Shown: positions 24,836 to 33,751 of the stretch, one piece after another | Layout: each line of letters begins with the position of its first letter | Numbering within the stretch: the first letter of the stretch is position 1 | Assembly (NCBI GenBank): GCA_051201585.1 | Contig: CP179198.1 | Coordinates: 2,232,001-2,296,000 of the forward strand | Source of the DNA: UBA868 sp016776875 | GTDB lineage: Bacteria > Pseudomonadota > Gammaproteobacteria > Arenicellales > UBA868 | Length of the DNA stretch: 64,000 nucleotides | Reading direction: 5' to 3' | Notes under the pieces: model-generated | What the model was told of the DNA's origin: nothing | Databases searched by the model: none | The model's input: the letters and a program-made list of their open reading frames with translations, nothing else | Program-made: the position numbers and the translations under genes

Positions 24836-26530
24836 ATGAATGAAGACATCAAACCTTGGCTAAACCACTATCCCGCCGGCCTCGATTGGGATGCTGACAT
24901 TAAACGCCAACCCCTCTATGAAACGCTTGCCCAGACAGCGGCACATCGTCGTGATCATGTTGCAATCGATTTCCTTGACTATTGTCTGACCTACGGAGAA
25001 CTACTTGAACAGGTTAACCGGACGGCTAAAGGCTTGCAGGCGATGGGTGTCAAAAAGGGAAGCCGGGTCGGTCTTTGTCTGCCCAACACACCCTACTCTG
25101 TGATTTGTTACTACGGCGTTCTTCGGGCAGGTGGCACCGTAGTCAATTACAACCCTTTATACGTCGAACGTGAACTGGCCTTCCAGATCGAGGACAGCAA
25201 AACAGAAATTATGATCACAATGGATCTAAAGATTCTGTACTCCAAAGTCGAGGTCATGCTGAGCCAAACACCAAGCCTGCAAAAAATTGTTGTATGCCCA
25301 ATGGCTGATGTTTTACCCAAGATCAAAAGTGTTCTGTTTCGACTACTGAAGAAAAAAGAACTCGCTACAATTCCAACGGATTCCAGAATCATCCCATTTC
25401 AGCAGCTTATCAGTCATGCTGGCACACCAGATCCTGTCGATATTGACCTTGATAAGGATATTGCGGTTCTTCAATACACGGGCGGCACCACCGGTCAACC
25501 GAAGGGGGCAATGTTGACCCAGGGCAACCTCTCGGCAAATGTGTCTCAGATGCAACTTTGGTACGGCGAACTGGACCAGACTCAAGAAAAGGTGCTCGGG
25601 ATCCTGCCGTTTTTTCATGTATTTGCGATGACAGCCGTCATGAACTTTGCAATCGCAAGCGGCGCCCAAATGATCCTGTTACCGCGCTATGAGCTCAAAC
25701 AAACGCTAAACACCATTCACAAGAAAAAACCCACAATTTTTCCCGCTGTACCCACTATTTATGCGTCCATTAATCAGGCCACCAATCTTTCAAAATTTGA
25801 TCTCTCTACGATCCGATTCTGCATATCGGGCGGGGCGCCACTTCCACTTGAAGTGAAAGAGACTTTTGAGCGACTCACCGGCTGCCGACTGGTCGAGGGT
25901 TACGGCCTCAGCGAAACAGCCCCGGTTGCGACTTGCAACGCCATGCGAGATCTGAACAAACCCGGATCAATTGGCCAGGTAATGCCTCAAACCGAGATTT
26001 CGATTCATCACATCGAACCGCCACATGATCCCATGCCAATGGGTGAACGCGGTGAAGTCTGGATCAAAGGACCTCAAGTCATGATCGGCTATCTGAACCG
26101 GCCTGAAGACAATGCGGACAGCCTTCGAAATGGCTGGTTCCGGACTGGAGATGTGGGCTATGTTGATCGCGAGGGACATTTTTTTCTCGTCGACCGTCTA
26201 AAAGATTTGATACTCTGCAGTGGCTATAACGTCTATCCACGAATGGTGGAAGAAGCAATCTATCTACATCCTAGCGTAGCCGAAGTCACGGTCATTGGCA
26301 TTGATGACGAATACCGCGGTCAAAGCCCAAAAGCCTTCGTCAAACTCAAAGAAGGACAAGTCGTTGATGAAAGCCAAATGAAGGATTTTCTTCAGGACAA
26401 ACTATCAAAAATTGAGATGCCCGGTCAGATCGAATTTCGCGCAGAACTACCCAAAACCATAATCGGTAAACTTTCGAAAAAAGAACTCGTGGCTGAAGAA
26501 TCAGAAAAACAACGGTCTTTAGCTGAATGA
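24836..26530 (+). CDS. long-chain fatty-acid-CoA ligase
   Basis: A 564-residue ANL-superfamily adenylating enzyme, the usual length for FadD-like ligases. P-loop-like motif YTGGTTGQPKGAMLT (about residues 215-229), ISGGAPLPLEVKE, EGYGLSETAPV, WFRTGDVGYVD with the adenosine-binding Asp, DRLKDLILCSGYNVYP hinge and the catalytic Lys in KTIIGKLSKKEL. It makes acyl-CoA from fatty acid, ATP and CoA at the inner membrane. I choose the ATG with AAGGA at 8-base spacing; the ATG three codons upstream overlaps that site. It heads an operon and overlaps the MerR gene by four bases (ATGA). Confidence 0.93.
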   Translation: MNEDIKPWLNHYPAGLDWDADIKRQPLYETLAQTAAHRRDHVAIDFLDYCLTYGELLEQVNRTAKGLQAMGVKKGSRVGLCLPNTPYSVICYYGVLRAGGTVVNYNPLYVERELAFQIEDSKTEIMITMDLKILYSKVEVMLSQTPSLQKIVVCPMADVLPKIKSVLFRLLKKKELATIPTDSRIIPFQQLISHAGTPDPVDIDLDKDIAVLQYTGGTTGQPKGAMLTQGNLSANVSQMQLWYGELDQTQEKVLGILPFFHVFAMTAVMNFAIASGAQMILLPRYELKQTLNTIHKKKPTIFPAVPTIYASINQATNLSKFDLSTIRFCISGGAPLPLEVKETFERLTGCRLVEGYGLSETAPVATCNAMRDLNKPGSIGQVMPQTEISIHHIEPPHDPMPMGERGEVWIKGPQVMIGYLNRPEDNADSLRNGWFRTGDVGYVDREGHFFLVDRLKDLILCSGYNVYPRMVEEAIYLHPSVAEVTVIGIDDEYRGQSPKAFVKLKEGQVVDESQMKDFLQDKLSKIEMPGQIEFRAELPKTIIGKLSKKELVAEESEKQRSLAE

Positions 26531-26934
26531 CCAATCGCTTTAATGAAGTCATGACGGTAACGGAACTTGCCCGGGAAACAGGAGTCACCGCAAGAGCCAT
26601 CCGATTTTATGAGAGCAAGGGGCTCCTGCATCCCCAGCGGGCCGGCACGACCCGGATCTATACCCATCGGGAACGCGGCAGACTCCAACTCATTCTGCGT
26701 GGCAAGCGGCTGGGATTTAGTTTGACCGACATTGGCGATTACTTGAATCTATACGATGCAGATCCGACCCAGCAGGATCAAATTATGCTTTTGCTTGCAA
26801 AAGTCGATGCCCGTATCAAGGAACTGGAATCGCAAAAAATTGATCTGGAAGCCTCCCTGACTGAATTGTCTGCTGTTAAAGATCAAGCTTTACGGGCGCT
26901 AAAAAACAACACAAAACGTGTCGCCAACGGTTGA
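26527..26934 (+). CDS. MerR family transcriptional regulator
   Basis: A 135-residue MerR regulator. The winged helix-turn-helix is TVTELARETGVTARAIRFYE (about residues 10-29), then GLLHPQRAGTTRIY and the wing; a C-terminal dimerising helix follows (LAKVDARIKELESQK). There is no metal-binding Cys set, so it should sense a metabolite, as LiuR-type MerR proteins do in branched-chain or fatty-acid degradation. Its ATGA overlap with the ligase and 45-base gap to the thiolase put it inside the operon. The palindrome at 24745-24770 is its probable operator. Confidence 0.9.
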   Translation: MTNRFNEVMTVTELARETGVTARAIRFYESKGLLHPQRAGTTRIYTHRERGRLQLILRGKRLGFSLTDIGDYLNLYDADPTQQDQIMLLLAKVDARIKELESQKIDLEASLTELSAVKDQALRALKNNTKRVANG

Positions 26935-26979
26935 TACCCGAACTCATTTTCTGATTCACATTTTTTAAGGAAAGACATC

Positions 26980-28116
26980 ATGAAAGATATTGTAATTGCC
27001 GGTTATGCCCGGTCGCCCTTTCACTTTGCGAATAAAGGAGGTCTCACCAAGGTCAGACCCGACGATCTTGCCGCCCATGTCGTGAAAGGTCTGGTCGACC
27101 GCTCGGGCGTTAACCCGGACGACATTGAAGATCTCATCCTGGGTTGCGCCTTTCCCGAGGGAGAGCAAGGCTTCAATATGGCTCGACTTGTCGGACTAAT
27201 GGCTGGACTTCCTATTTCGGTTGCAGGCGCAACGATCAATCGCTTTTGTGGATCATCAATGCAGGCCATCCATATGGCGGCGGGCGCTATTCAAATGGGC
27301 GCGGGCGATGTTTATATTTGTGCTGGCGTTGAATCAATGACGCGAGTTCCAATGCCAGGATTTAACCCGATGCCTAATCCCGCGTTATTTGACACCATGC
27401 CTGCTGCTTATATGTCGATGGGAGAAACAGCGGAAAACGTGGGTCGCGAATATCAAATTTCGCGAGAAGAGCAGGAAATATTTGCCGTCAATAGCCAACA
27501 AAAAGCAGGTGTCGCACAAAGCCAGGGGCGGTTTGCTGACGAAATTGTCCCCATTGACGTAAACGGCACAACCATTGATCAAGACGGATGCCTTCGTCCC
27601 AGCACTGATCTCGATGGACTGTCAGGACTCAAACTTGCTTTCGATGAGAACGGTACCGTAACCGCCGGAACCTCCTCACCTTTAACTGACGGTGCCGCGG
27701 CTACGCTGATTTGTGACGCCGACTATGCAGCAAAAAATGGCCTCAAGCCAATGGCTCGTATTGCCAGTCTTGCAGTCTCGGGATGTAAGCCTGAAACCAT
27801 GGGATTAGGGCCTATTTTTTCATCTCGTAAAGCCCTCTCCCGAGCTGGAATTACTTCGCAGGATCTATCGGTGATCGAAGTCAATGAAGCGTTTGCCACG
27901 CAGTCAATTGCCTCGCTGCGGGATCTTGATCTTGACCCAGCGACGGTCAATGTGGATGGGGGTGCAATCGCGATCGGCCACCCGCTTGGCGCAACGGGGG
28001 CACGGATTACGGGCAAAGCAGCGCAAATTCTGCAAAGAGACGGTGGTCGATACGCACTGTCTACCCAATGTATCGGTGGAGGTCAGGGAATTGCTACTGT
28101 TCTAGAGGCCGTTTAA
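26980..28116 (+). CDS. acetyl-CoA acyltransferase (thiolase)
   Basis: A 378-residue thiolase. Catalytic Cys is in INRFCGSSMQAIHMAA (about residue 90), the His in GGAIAIGHPLGATGAR and the second Cys in STQCIGGGQG. VNEAFATQS is the conserved Glu/His loop. It carries out thiolytic cleavage of 3-ketoacyl-CoA, the last step of beta-oxidation, and ends one base before the next gene, which provides the two previous steps. AAGGA lies upstream of the ATG. Confidence 0.95.
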   Translation: MKDIVIAGYARSPFHFANKGGLTKVRPDDLAAHVVKGLVDRSGVNPDDIEDLILGCAFPEGEQGFNMARLVGLMAGLPISVAGATINRFCGSSMQAIHMAAGAIQMGAGDVYICAGVESMTRVPMPGFNPMPNPALFDTMPAAYMSMGETAENVGREYQISREEQEIFAVNSQQKAGVAQSQGRFADEIVPIDVNGTTIDQDGCLRPSTDLDGLSGLKLAFDENGTVTAGTSSPLTDGAAATLICDADYAAKNGLKPMARIASLAVSGCKPETMGLGPIFSSRKALSRAGITSQDLSVIEVNEAFATQSIASLRDLDLDPATVNVDGGAIAIGHPLGATGARITGKAAQILQRDGGRYALSTQCIGGGQGIATVLEAV

Positions 28117-30444
28117 ATGTCGACCATTCAAAAAGTCGCGGTGATCGGGTCCGGTGTAATGGGATCCGGCATTGCGGCACAAGCCGCCAATGCCGGAATG
28201 AGTGTTGTCCTGCTCGATATCATTGACAGCAACAATCCCGACCGTAGCTCAGTCGCGCGAGGTGCAATCGCGCGAATGTTGAAAACGGTCCCCGCGCCTC
28301 TCATGCAGCCACGAAATGCTAAACAAATTACGCCCGGCAATATCGAAGATGATCTTGCCTTGGTGAGTGACTGCGATCTCATTATTGAAGTTGTTCTTGA
28401 GAGCCTTGAAATCAAACAGTCGCTCTATCAGAGCCTGTTGAAACACCGAAAGCCGGGCAGCATCGTCACCTCTAATACCTCCACCATTCCGCTCCATAAC
28501 CTGGTCGACAAAATGCCGGAGGATTTTCGTCAACACTTTGCGATCACGCACTTTTTTAACCCGCCCCGCTACATGCGACTGCTTGAGATCGTTGCAGGAC
28601 CTGATACCCAACCCGAAGTCATTGAAACGCTCCGAAACTTCGGCGATCGCCAGCTCGGCAAATCAGTTGTTAACTGCAAGGACACGCCGGGCTTTATTGC
28701 CAATCGCATTGGCATCTTATGGATGGGTGTCGCTGTGCGTTTCGCTTTTGAACACGAAATGGCGGTGGAAGAGGTAGATGCCATTATCGGTAAACCCATG
28801 GGCATCCCCAAGACCGGTGTTTTTGGCCTGCTTGATCTGGTGGGTATTGACTTGCAGCCTCATGTTGAACGATCGATGCTATCAATGCTCCCGCAATCAG
28901 ATATGTACCGGGACATTCATCGACCCAGCGCGTTCATCGAGAAAATGATTAACGACGGCTACACTGGAAGAAAAGGCAAAGGCGGGTTTTATCGTCTAAA
29001 TCGATCGGGTGGCGCCAAAGTCAAAGAAGCGATTGATCTCAAAACTGCTGAATATCACCCTGCAATTAAAGCTGATCTTGAAAGCATCGAGGCCGGGCGT
29101 GCCGGATTACGCCAATTAGTCGAACACCCCGATCGCGGGGGTCAATATGCGTGGCGTGTCCTGTCGCATACCCTAAGCTACGCAGCATCCCTGATTCCTG
29201 AAATCGGCGATGATGTACAGGCAATTGATGAGGCGATGAGATCTGGCTACGCCTGGAAATGGGGCCCATTCGAGCTAATCGATAAACTGGGTCCACGCTG
29301 GTTTGCTGAAAAACTGAAGGCTGACGGAATGGCAGTACCCGCTTTACTAGAGCAGGTCGGAGATGGTTCTTTTTATCGCACACACAACGGCGCGTTACAG
29401 TACTTCGATACCAATGGCGGTTATCGCAATGTCCGCCGGCCGACAGGTGTGCTTTTGTTATCCGACCTCAAACGCGCAACCGAAAAAATTGCCGGTAACC
29501 GCTCGGCCAGTATTTGGGATATTGGTGATCAGGTGATGTGCCTTGAGTTCCATTCAAAAATGAACGCAATTGATGAAGGCATTATGCAAATGGCGGTTGA
29601 GGCCACTAAACTCGCTGCTAACAAAGGTTATAAGGCACTCGTCATTCACAACGAGGGGACGAACTTCTCGGTAGGCGCAAATGTTGGTCTCGGCTTGTTC
29701 GCCGCAAATATCGCAGCTTGGCCCAACATCACCGAATCGGTAAAGCAGGGTCAAGAGGTTTACAAGAAACTTAAGTTTGCGCCTTTTCCGGTCGTTGGTG
29801 CGCCATCCGGAATGGCACTGGGAGGTGGATGTGAGGTGCTTTTACACTGTGATGCAATCGAGGCGCATGCTGAAACCTATATGGGCCTGGTTGAAGTTGG
29901 TGTTGGCCTCGTGCCTGCCTGGGGGGGTTGCAAGGAGATGCTGCTTCGATGGAGCAATAATCCCAAACACGCCAAAGGGCCAATGCCCGCTGTCACTAAA
30001 GTTTTCGAGACCGTGGCCACCGCCACTGTTGCCAAATCAGCGGACGAAAGTCGCGCCTTAATGTTCTTACGGCCCAGTGACGGCATCGTGATGAATCGGG
30101 ATCGCCTTTTGATGGCGGCCAAGACACGAGCCTTGGCACTGGCCGAAGACTACGCGCCGCCTGAACCCCAAGAACTTCGGTTGCCTGGCCCTTCAGGCGA
30201 AACAGCTATGAACATGGTGCTCGACGATTTTCATAAAGCAGGAAAGGCAACGCAGCACGATGTCACGGTAGGTAAAAAGCTTGCCTATGTTCTTGCGGGT
30301 GGAAAAACGGATCCAACAGATCCGATAACGGAAGACAAGCTACTGAATCTCGAGCGCAGTGCAATTGTGAGCCTGCTCCGAACGCCCCAGACTCTCGATC
30401 GAATCGAACATATGCTTGAAACCGGAAAACCATTGCGCAATTAA
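28117..30444 (+). CDS. 3-hydroxyacyl-CoA dehydrogenase/enoyl-CoA hydratase fusion (FadN-like)
   Basis: A 775-residue two-function beta-oxidation enzyme. Domain order is dehydrogenase first: NAD loop VIGSGVMGSGIAAQAANAG at the N-terminus, HFFNPPRYMRLLEIV with the catalytic His, then C-terminal dehydrogenase repeats; the enoyl-CoA hydratase/isomerase domain fills the last third (GTNFSVGANVGLGLF oxyanion loop, GMALGGGCEVLLHCD). This order is the reverse of E. coli FadB and matches the FadN-type group. It acts between the acyl-CoA dehydrogenase and the thiolase. The start ATG follows the thiolase TAA directly, so translation is coupled. Confidence 0.92.
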   Translation: MSTIQKVAVIGSGVMGSGIAAQAANAGMSVVLLDIIDSNNPDRSSVARGAIARMLKTVPAPLMQPRNAKQITPGNIEDDLALVSDCDLIIEVVLESLEIKQSLYQSLLKHRKPGSIVTSNTSTIPLHNLVDKMPEDFRQHFAITHFFNPPRYMRLLEIVAGPDTQPEVIETLRNFGDRQLGKSVVNCKDTPGFIANRIGILWMGVAVRFAFEHEMAVEEVDAIIGKPMGIPKTGVFGLLDLVGIDLQPHVERSMLSMLPQSDMYRDIHRPSAFIEKMINDGYTGRKGKGGFYRLNRSGGAKVKEAIDLKTAEYHPAIKADLESIEAGRAGLRQLVEHPDRGGQYAWRVLSHTLSYAASLIPEIGDDVQAIDEAMRSGYAWKWGPFELIDKLGPRWFAEKLKADGMAVPALLEQVGDGSFYRTHNGALQYFDTNGGYRNVRRPTGVLLLSDLKRATEKIAGNRSASIWDIGDQVMCLEFHSKMNAIDEGIMQMAVEATKLAANKGYKALVIHNEGTNFSVGANVGLGLFAANIAAWPNITESVKQGQEVYKKLKFAPFPVVGAPSGMALGGGCEVLLHCDAIEAHAETYMGLVEVGVGLVPAWGGCKEMLLRWSNNPKHAKGPMPAVTKVFETVATATVAKSADESRALMFLRPSDGIVMNRDRLLMAAKTRALALAEDYAPPEPQELRLPGPSGETAMNMVLDDFHKAGKATQHDVTVGKKLAYVLAGGKTDPTDPITEDKLLNLERSAIVSLLRTPQTLDRIEHMLETGKPLRN

Positions 30445-30461
30445 ATTAGCGAGATATATTT

Positions 30462-32246
30462 ATGCCCAATTACTCTGCACCCCTTCGAGATATGAAGTTC
30501 GTATACAACGAACTTTTTGATCCCACTGACATCTCGGCGCTACCCGGTTTTGAGGACGCGACCGAAGACCTTATCAATCCAATTCTTGAAGAAGCGGCCC
30601 GACTCGCTGAAAACGAACTGTTTCCGCTAAATACCACTGGCGATCTCGAAGGTTGTCAATTTGATAATGGTCATGTCACAACGCCGCAAGGCTTTATTGA
30701 CGCCTACAAACAATACGCCGAGGGTGGCTGGGTCGGTTTGCCGTGTGACCCCAAGTACGGCGGGCAAGGTATACCTGCGGCAGTCAATGTGCTCATGGAA
30801 GAAATGGCTTGCTCGGCAAATGTGTCGTTTGCCACTTACGTGGGTCTTACCCGCGGTGCCTACCGGGCCGTCAACACATTTGCCAATGATGATTTGAAGA
30901 ATCAGTTTTTACCTAAAATGGTCAGCGGCGAATGGTCAGGCACGATGTGCCTGACCGAGCCGCAATGCGGAACGGACCTTGGGCTGATCAAAACAAAAGC
31001 AGCACTTCAAAGCGACGGCACTTACACGCTCAGCGGCACGAAGATTTTTATCACAGCAGGAGAGCACGACCTCACCCAAAATATTATCCATCTGGTTCTG
31101 GGTCGCTTGCCTGATGCGCCCAAAGGCATAAAAGGAATCAGCCTTTTTCTGGTGCCGAAATTTTTACCGGATACCGAGGGCAATCCAAGCACTCGCAACC
31201 CGATTTTTTGCGCCCGAATTGAGAACAAAATGGGCATCAAAGCATCGGCAACCTGTGAAATGAATCTCGACGGCGCAACGGGATGGTTAGTCGGAGAGCC
31301 CCACAAAGGGATGCGGGCCATGTTTACCATGATGAATGATGCGAGACTTGGCGTAGGTATTCAGGGTCTAGGTATTGGTGAGAGCGCTTATCAGGCGGCC
31401 GCCACCTACGCCCGCGATCGTCAACAAGGTCGGGCGCTCACTGGCGCAAAGACGCCTGACGCACCGGCAGATTCGCTACTCGTTCATCCTGATATCCGGC
31501 GGACCTTACTGACCATGCGCGCATTCACAGAGGGGGCTCGCGCGCTTGCGGTTTGGATTGGTCGAAACATTGATATTCGCGATCATAGCAACGATGCCGA
31601 AGCTAAAAAACAGGCAGACGATATCGTTCAGCTATTAACCCCTATTGTGAAATCGTACCTATCTGAGGCGGGACATGACAATGCTCAAATGGCCATTCAG
31701 ATTTACGGGGGACACGGCTATATCCGCGAAAATGGCGTTGAGCAGTATGCCCGAGATGCCCGGATTGCAATGATCTATGAAGGCGCTAATGGTATTCAAG
31801 CGTTGGATCTCGTCGGTCGAAAAATGCCTGCCCACATGGGTCGATATCTTCGACGATTCTTTCATCCGATACAAGACTGGATCGGCGCGCATACCGCAGA
31901 CCCCGATCTACAACCCTTTGTCCTGCCACTGGCAAAAGCGTTCGGCAGACTTCAAATGGCAACGGGACAAATTGCAAAAGCGGGCCTAAAAGATCCCAAT
32001 GAAGCCGCCGCTGCTTCCAGTGAGTATCTCAAGCTGTTTGCCCTTGTTGCGTTGGCATTTCTGTGGGCTCGCATGGCCCAAACGGCAATGCGCCAAAAAG
32101 ACTCAAGCGAACCTGAATTTTACGAAGCAAAAATCAAAACTGCGCAATTTTTTATGGAGCGAGTGCTGCCACAGACAGGCGCGCTGTTCTCGTCGATCAT
32201 GGCTGGCGGCTCAACCCTGATGAATTTTTCGGACGATGCGTTTTAG
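30462..32246 (+). CDS. acyl-CoA dehydrogenase
   Basis: A 594-residue acyl-CoA dehydrogenase of the larger kind with an extra C-terminal helical domain. MCLTEPQCGTDLGLIKTKA is the FAD/substrate signature, IQIYGGHGYIRENGVEQY the second signature, and the catalytic Glu is in IAMIYEGANGIQALDL (about residue 440). It oxidises acyl-CoA to 2-enoyl-CoA, handing electrons to ETF. Seventeen bases after the multifunctional enzyme. An acyl-CoA thioesterase-like gene follows. Chain-length preference cannot be read from the sequence. Confidence 0.94.
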   Translation: MPNYSAPLRDMKFVYNELFDPTDISALPGFEDATEDLINPILEEAARLAENELFPLNTTGDLEGCQFDNGHVTTPQGFIDAYKQYAEGGWVGLPCDPKYGGQGIPAAVNVLMEEMACSANVSFATYVGLTRGAYRAVNTFANDDLKNQFLPKMVSGEWSGTMCLTEPQCGTDLGLIKTKAALQSDGTYTLSGTKIFITAGEHDLTQNIIHLVLGRLPDAPKGIKGISLFLVPKFLPDTEGNPSTRNPIFCARIENKMGIKASATCEMNLDGATGWLVGEPHKGMRAMFTMMNDARLGVGIQGLGIGESAYQAAATYARDRQQGRALTGAKTPDAPADSLLVHPDIRRTLLTMRAFTEGARALAVWIGRNIDIRDHSNDAEAKKQADDIVQLLTPIVKSYLSEAGHDNAQMAIQIYGGHGYIRENGVEQYARDARIAMIYEGANGIQALDLVGRKMPAHMGRYLRRFFHPIQDWIGAHTADPDLQPFVLPLAKAFGRLQMATGQIAKAGLKDPNEAAAASSEYLKLFALVALAFLWARMAQTAMRQKDSSEPEFYEAKIKTAQFFMERVLPQTGALFSSIMAGGSTLMNFSDDAF

Positions 32247-32281
32247 CAAACCTCCGCAGATTGTTCCTGCGAAATAGCATC

Positions 32282-32827
32282 ATGTATCCATTTTTACGCG
32301 CGGGTCGAGTATTAAGTAGGGCGATCAAAACACATCGCTCTCCCGGTATACGCGCGTCCGAAATCACCATGCGTATTTGGCCTAATGACCTTGATACCAA
32401 CGCGCACCTGAACAACGGACGCTATCTGACCCTAATGGATCTCGGGCGATTTGACTTGATGACTCAGTGCGGACTGGTCCGTATCGTTACGAAAAATAGA
32501 TGGTTTCCCGTGGCGGGCGGCGTCATGGTCCGCTTCGAACGACCGCTTCATCTGTTTGAGAAGATTATGCTCAGAAGTCAAATCATTGGATGGGATGAAA
32601 AATGGCTCTTCTTTAGTCATGACCTTTTCTCGGGCGCCCACCGGGCCGCGCGGGCAACAACAAGGGGATTATTTAGGTCCCGCGGCCAGTCCATCAGCTC
32701 CCAACAGTTGCTCGACGCTATGAATTACGACGGTGCTTCAATGATACTTCCCGAATACGTCCAGCAGTGGATGGAAATCGATCGATTAATGACCCAAAAT
32801 CAATCCGAGCCAGTCGATAATCAGTAA
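32282..32827 (+). CDS. acyl-CoA thioesterase (4HBT-like)
   Basis: A hot-dog thioesterase of about 181 residues. WPNDLDTNAHLNNGRYLTLMD is the 4-hydroxybenzoyl-CoA thioesterase-like signature (quoted as DLDTNAHLNNGRYL), giving the Asp/Asn active-site region, followed by RFDLMTQCGL. It would release free acid and CoA, perhaps removing dead-end acyl-CoAs. I use the ATG giving MYPFLRAG; a TTG seven codons upstream exists and neither has a clear ribosome site. Last gene of the operon, ending near the convergent DUF3299 gene. Confidence 0.85.
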   Translation: MYPFLRAGRVLSRAIKTHRSPGIRASEITMRIWPNDLDTNAHLNNGRYLTLMDLGRFDLMTQCGLVRIVTKNRWFPVAGGVMVRFERPLHLFEKIMLRSQIIGWDEKWLFFSHDLFSGAHRAARATTRGLFRSRGQSISSQQLLDAMNYDGASMILPEYVQQWMEIDRLMTQNQSEPVDNQ

Positions 32828-32836
32828 ACCGTGAGC

Positions 32837-33493
32837 CTATTCATACGGCTCAATATCGCTCGCTTTAATTTGATATCCCGCCTCTACATCAGCAGACCCG
32901 TCCACAAGATAAAGGGACTGTGTCGATAACTCTGTTCTTATTTTTCCAATCACCCAAACCGGTGCAAACATGCCCTCGGTAATAAAGCCTTCCTCGACCT
33001 CAACATGGATCATCTGGTTAGCAGGTGGAGGGGGGGTATGAATACAGGCTCCCACATAGGGCACTAGCAAGAACTCGATAACAAGATCCCCGGAAAACTC
33101 TGTCGGCAAGACATAACCCGCAATTTTGACGTTTTTGTTATTTAATGCTCCAACGAGTTTTGAATTATTCGCATTTGCAGCAGCAACAAAATTATCAAGC
33201 TCCTCCAGGACTTGATCTGCGTCTAATCCGCCTTCCGCTAAATGTGCAACAGCGGCATCTCGAAGCGATTCGAGATCCTCATCTCCATAACCCGCGGCTT
33301 CCGTCTCTCGAGCTAACCATAAATCATAAAGGCTTTGTTGCTGTTCATCAGACAGGCGAAGATATGGATTTTGCAACTCATCGAGAGGAGGTACCAGTTG
33401 TTCCCAATCTATGGTTTCCAGCGCAAGTGCGGGTCTTGCGACAAAAAACAGGCACAACAACATACCAGCCCAACCAATCGCTCTAACTGTCAT
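32837..33493 (-). CDS. DUF3299 exported protein (zinc locus)
   Basis: A 218-residue protein with a signal peptide (AIGWAGMLLCLFFVARPALA) and a DUF3299 domain, recognised by VKIAGYVLPTEF, FLLVPYVGACIHTPPPPANQ and MFAPVWVIGKI. The ATG giving MTVRAIGW is chosen because it places the signal peptide properly. DUF3299 proteins are commonly next to ZrgA/ABC zinc genes; a helper role in metal handling at the cell surface is inferred. It diverges from the zrgA-like gene across a 258-base region that includes a Zur box. Confidence 0.85.
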   Translation of the reverse strand: MTVRAIGWAGMLLCLFFVARPALALETIDWEQLVPPLDELQNPYLRLSDEQQQSLYDLWLARETEAAGYGDEDLESLRDAAVAHLAEGGLDADQVLEELDNFVAAANANNSKLVGALNNKNVKIAGYVLPTEFSGDLVIEFLLVPYVGACIHTPPPPANQMIHVEVEEGFITEGMFAPVWVIGKIRTELSTQSLYLVDGSADVEAGYQIKASDIEPYE

Positions 33494-33683
33494 AAACCCG
33501 GGCCCTCGTGTCCTGAACTTGCTCGATAGGCCAGCCTGCAAAACCCAAAATGAAGAGGAGATTGAGATCTTGATTTTAAGATTTGGACCACGCCCCGAAC
33601 TTCAAATTAGGCCTGACGCCAGTGGTCGGCAGGTCTACCCATGAGTGCCGCTACCATGATATGCAAAGGGTGGAATTTGGTTT

Positions 33684-33702
33684 TGTAATATTATAACATT
33701 TC
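33684..33702. promoter_or_regulatory. Zur operator (zinc uptake repressor box)
   Basis: The minus-strand read is GAAATGTTATAATATTACA, and its central 15 bases TGTTATAATATTACA differ by one base from the palindrome TGTTATAATATAACA of gammaproteobacterial Zur boxes. It lies about 50 bases before the ZrgA-like start and 190 before DUF3299, so zinc-Zur may repress one or both genes. I know the consensus from the E. coli znu operator; an experimental footprint is absent. Confidence 0.8.
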
Positions 33703-33751
33703 ATTTGCAACCCATCTGAGCTCTTCTAGCTCGGCCTATTCGGCAGAAAAA

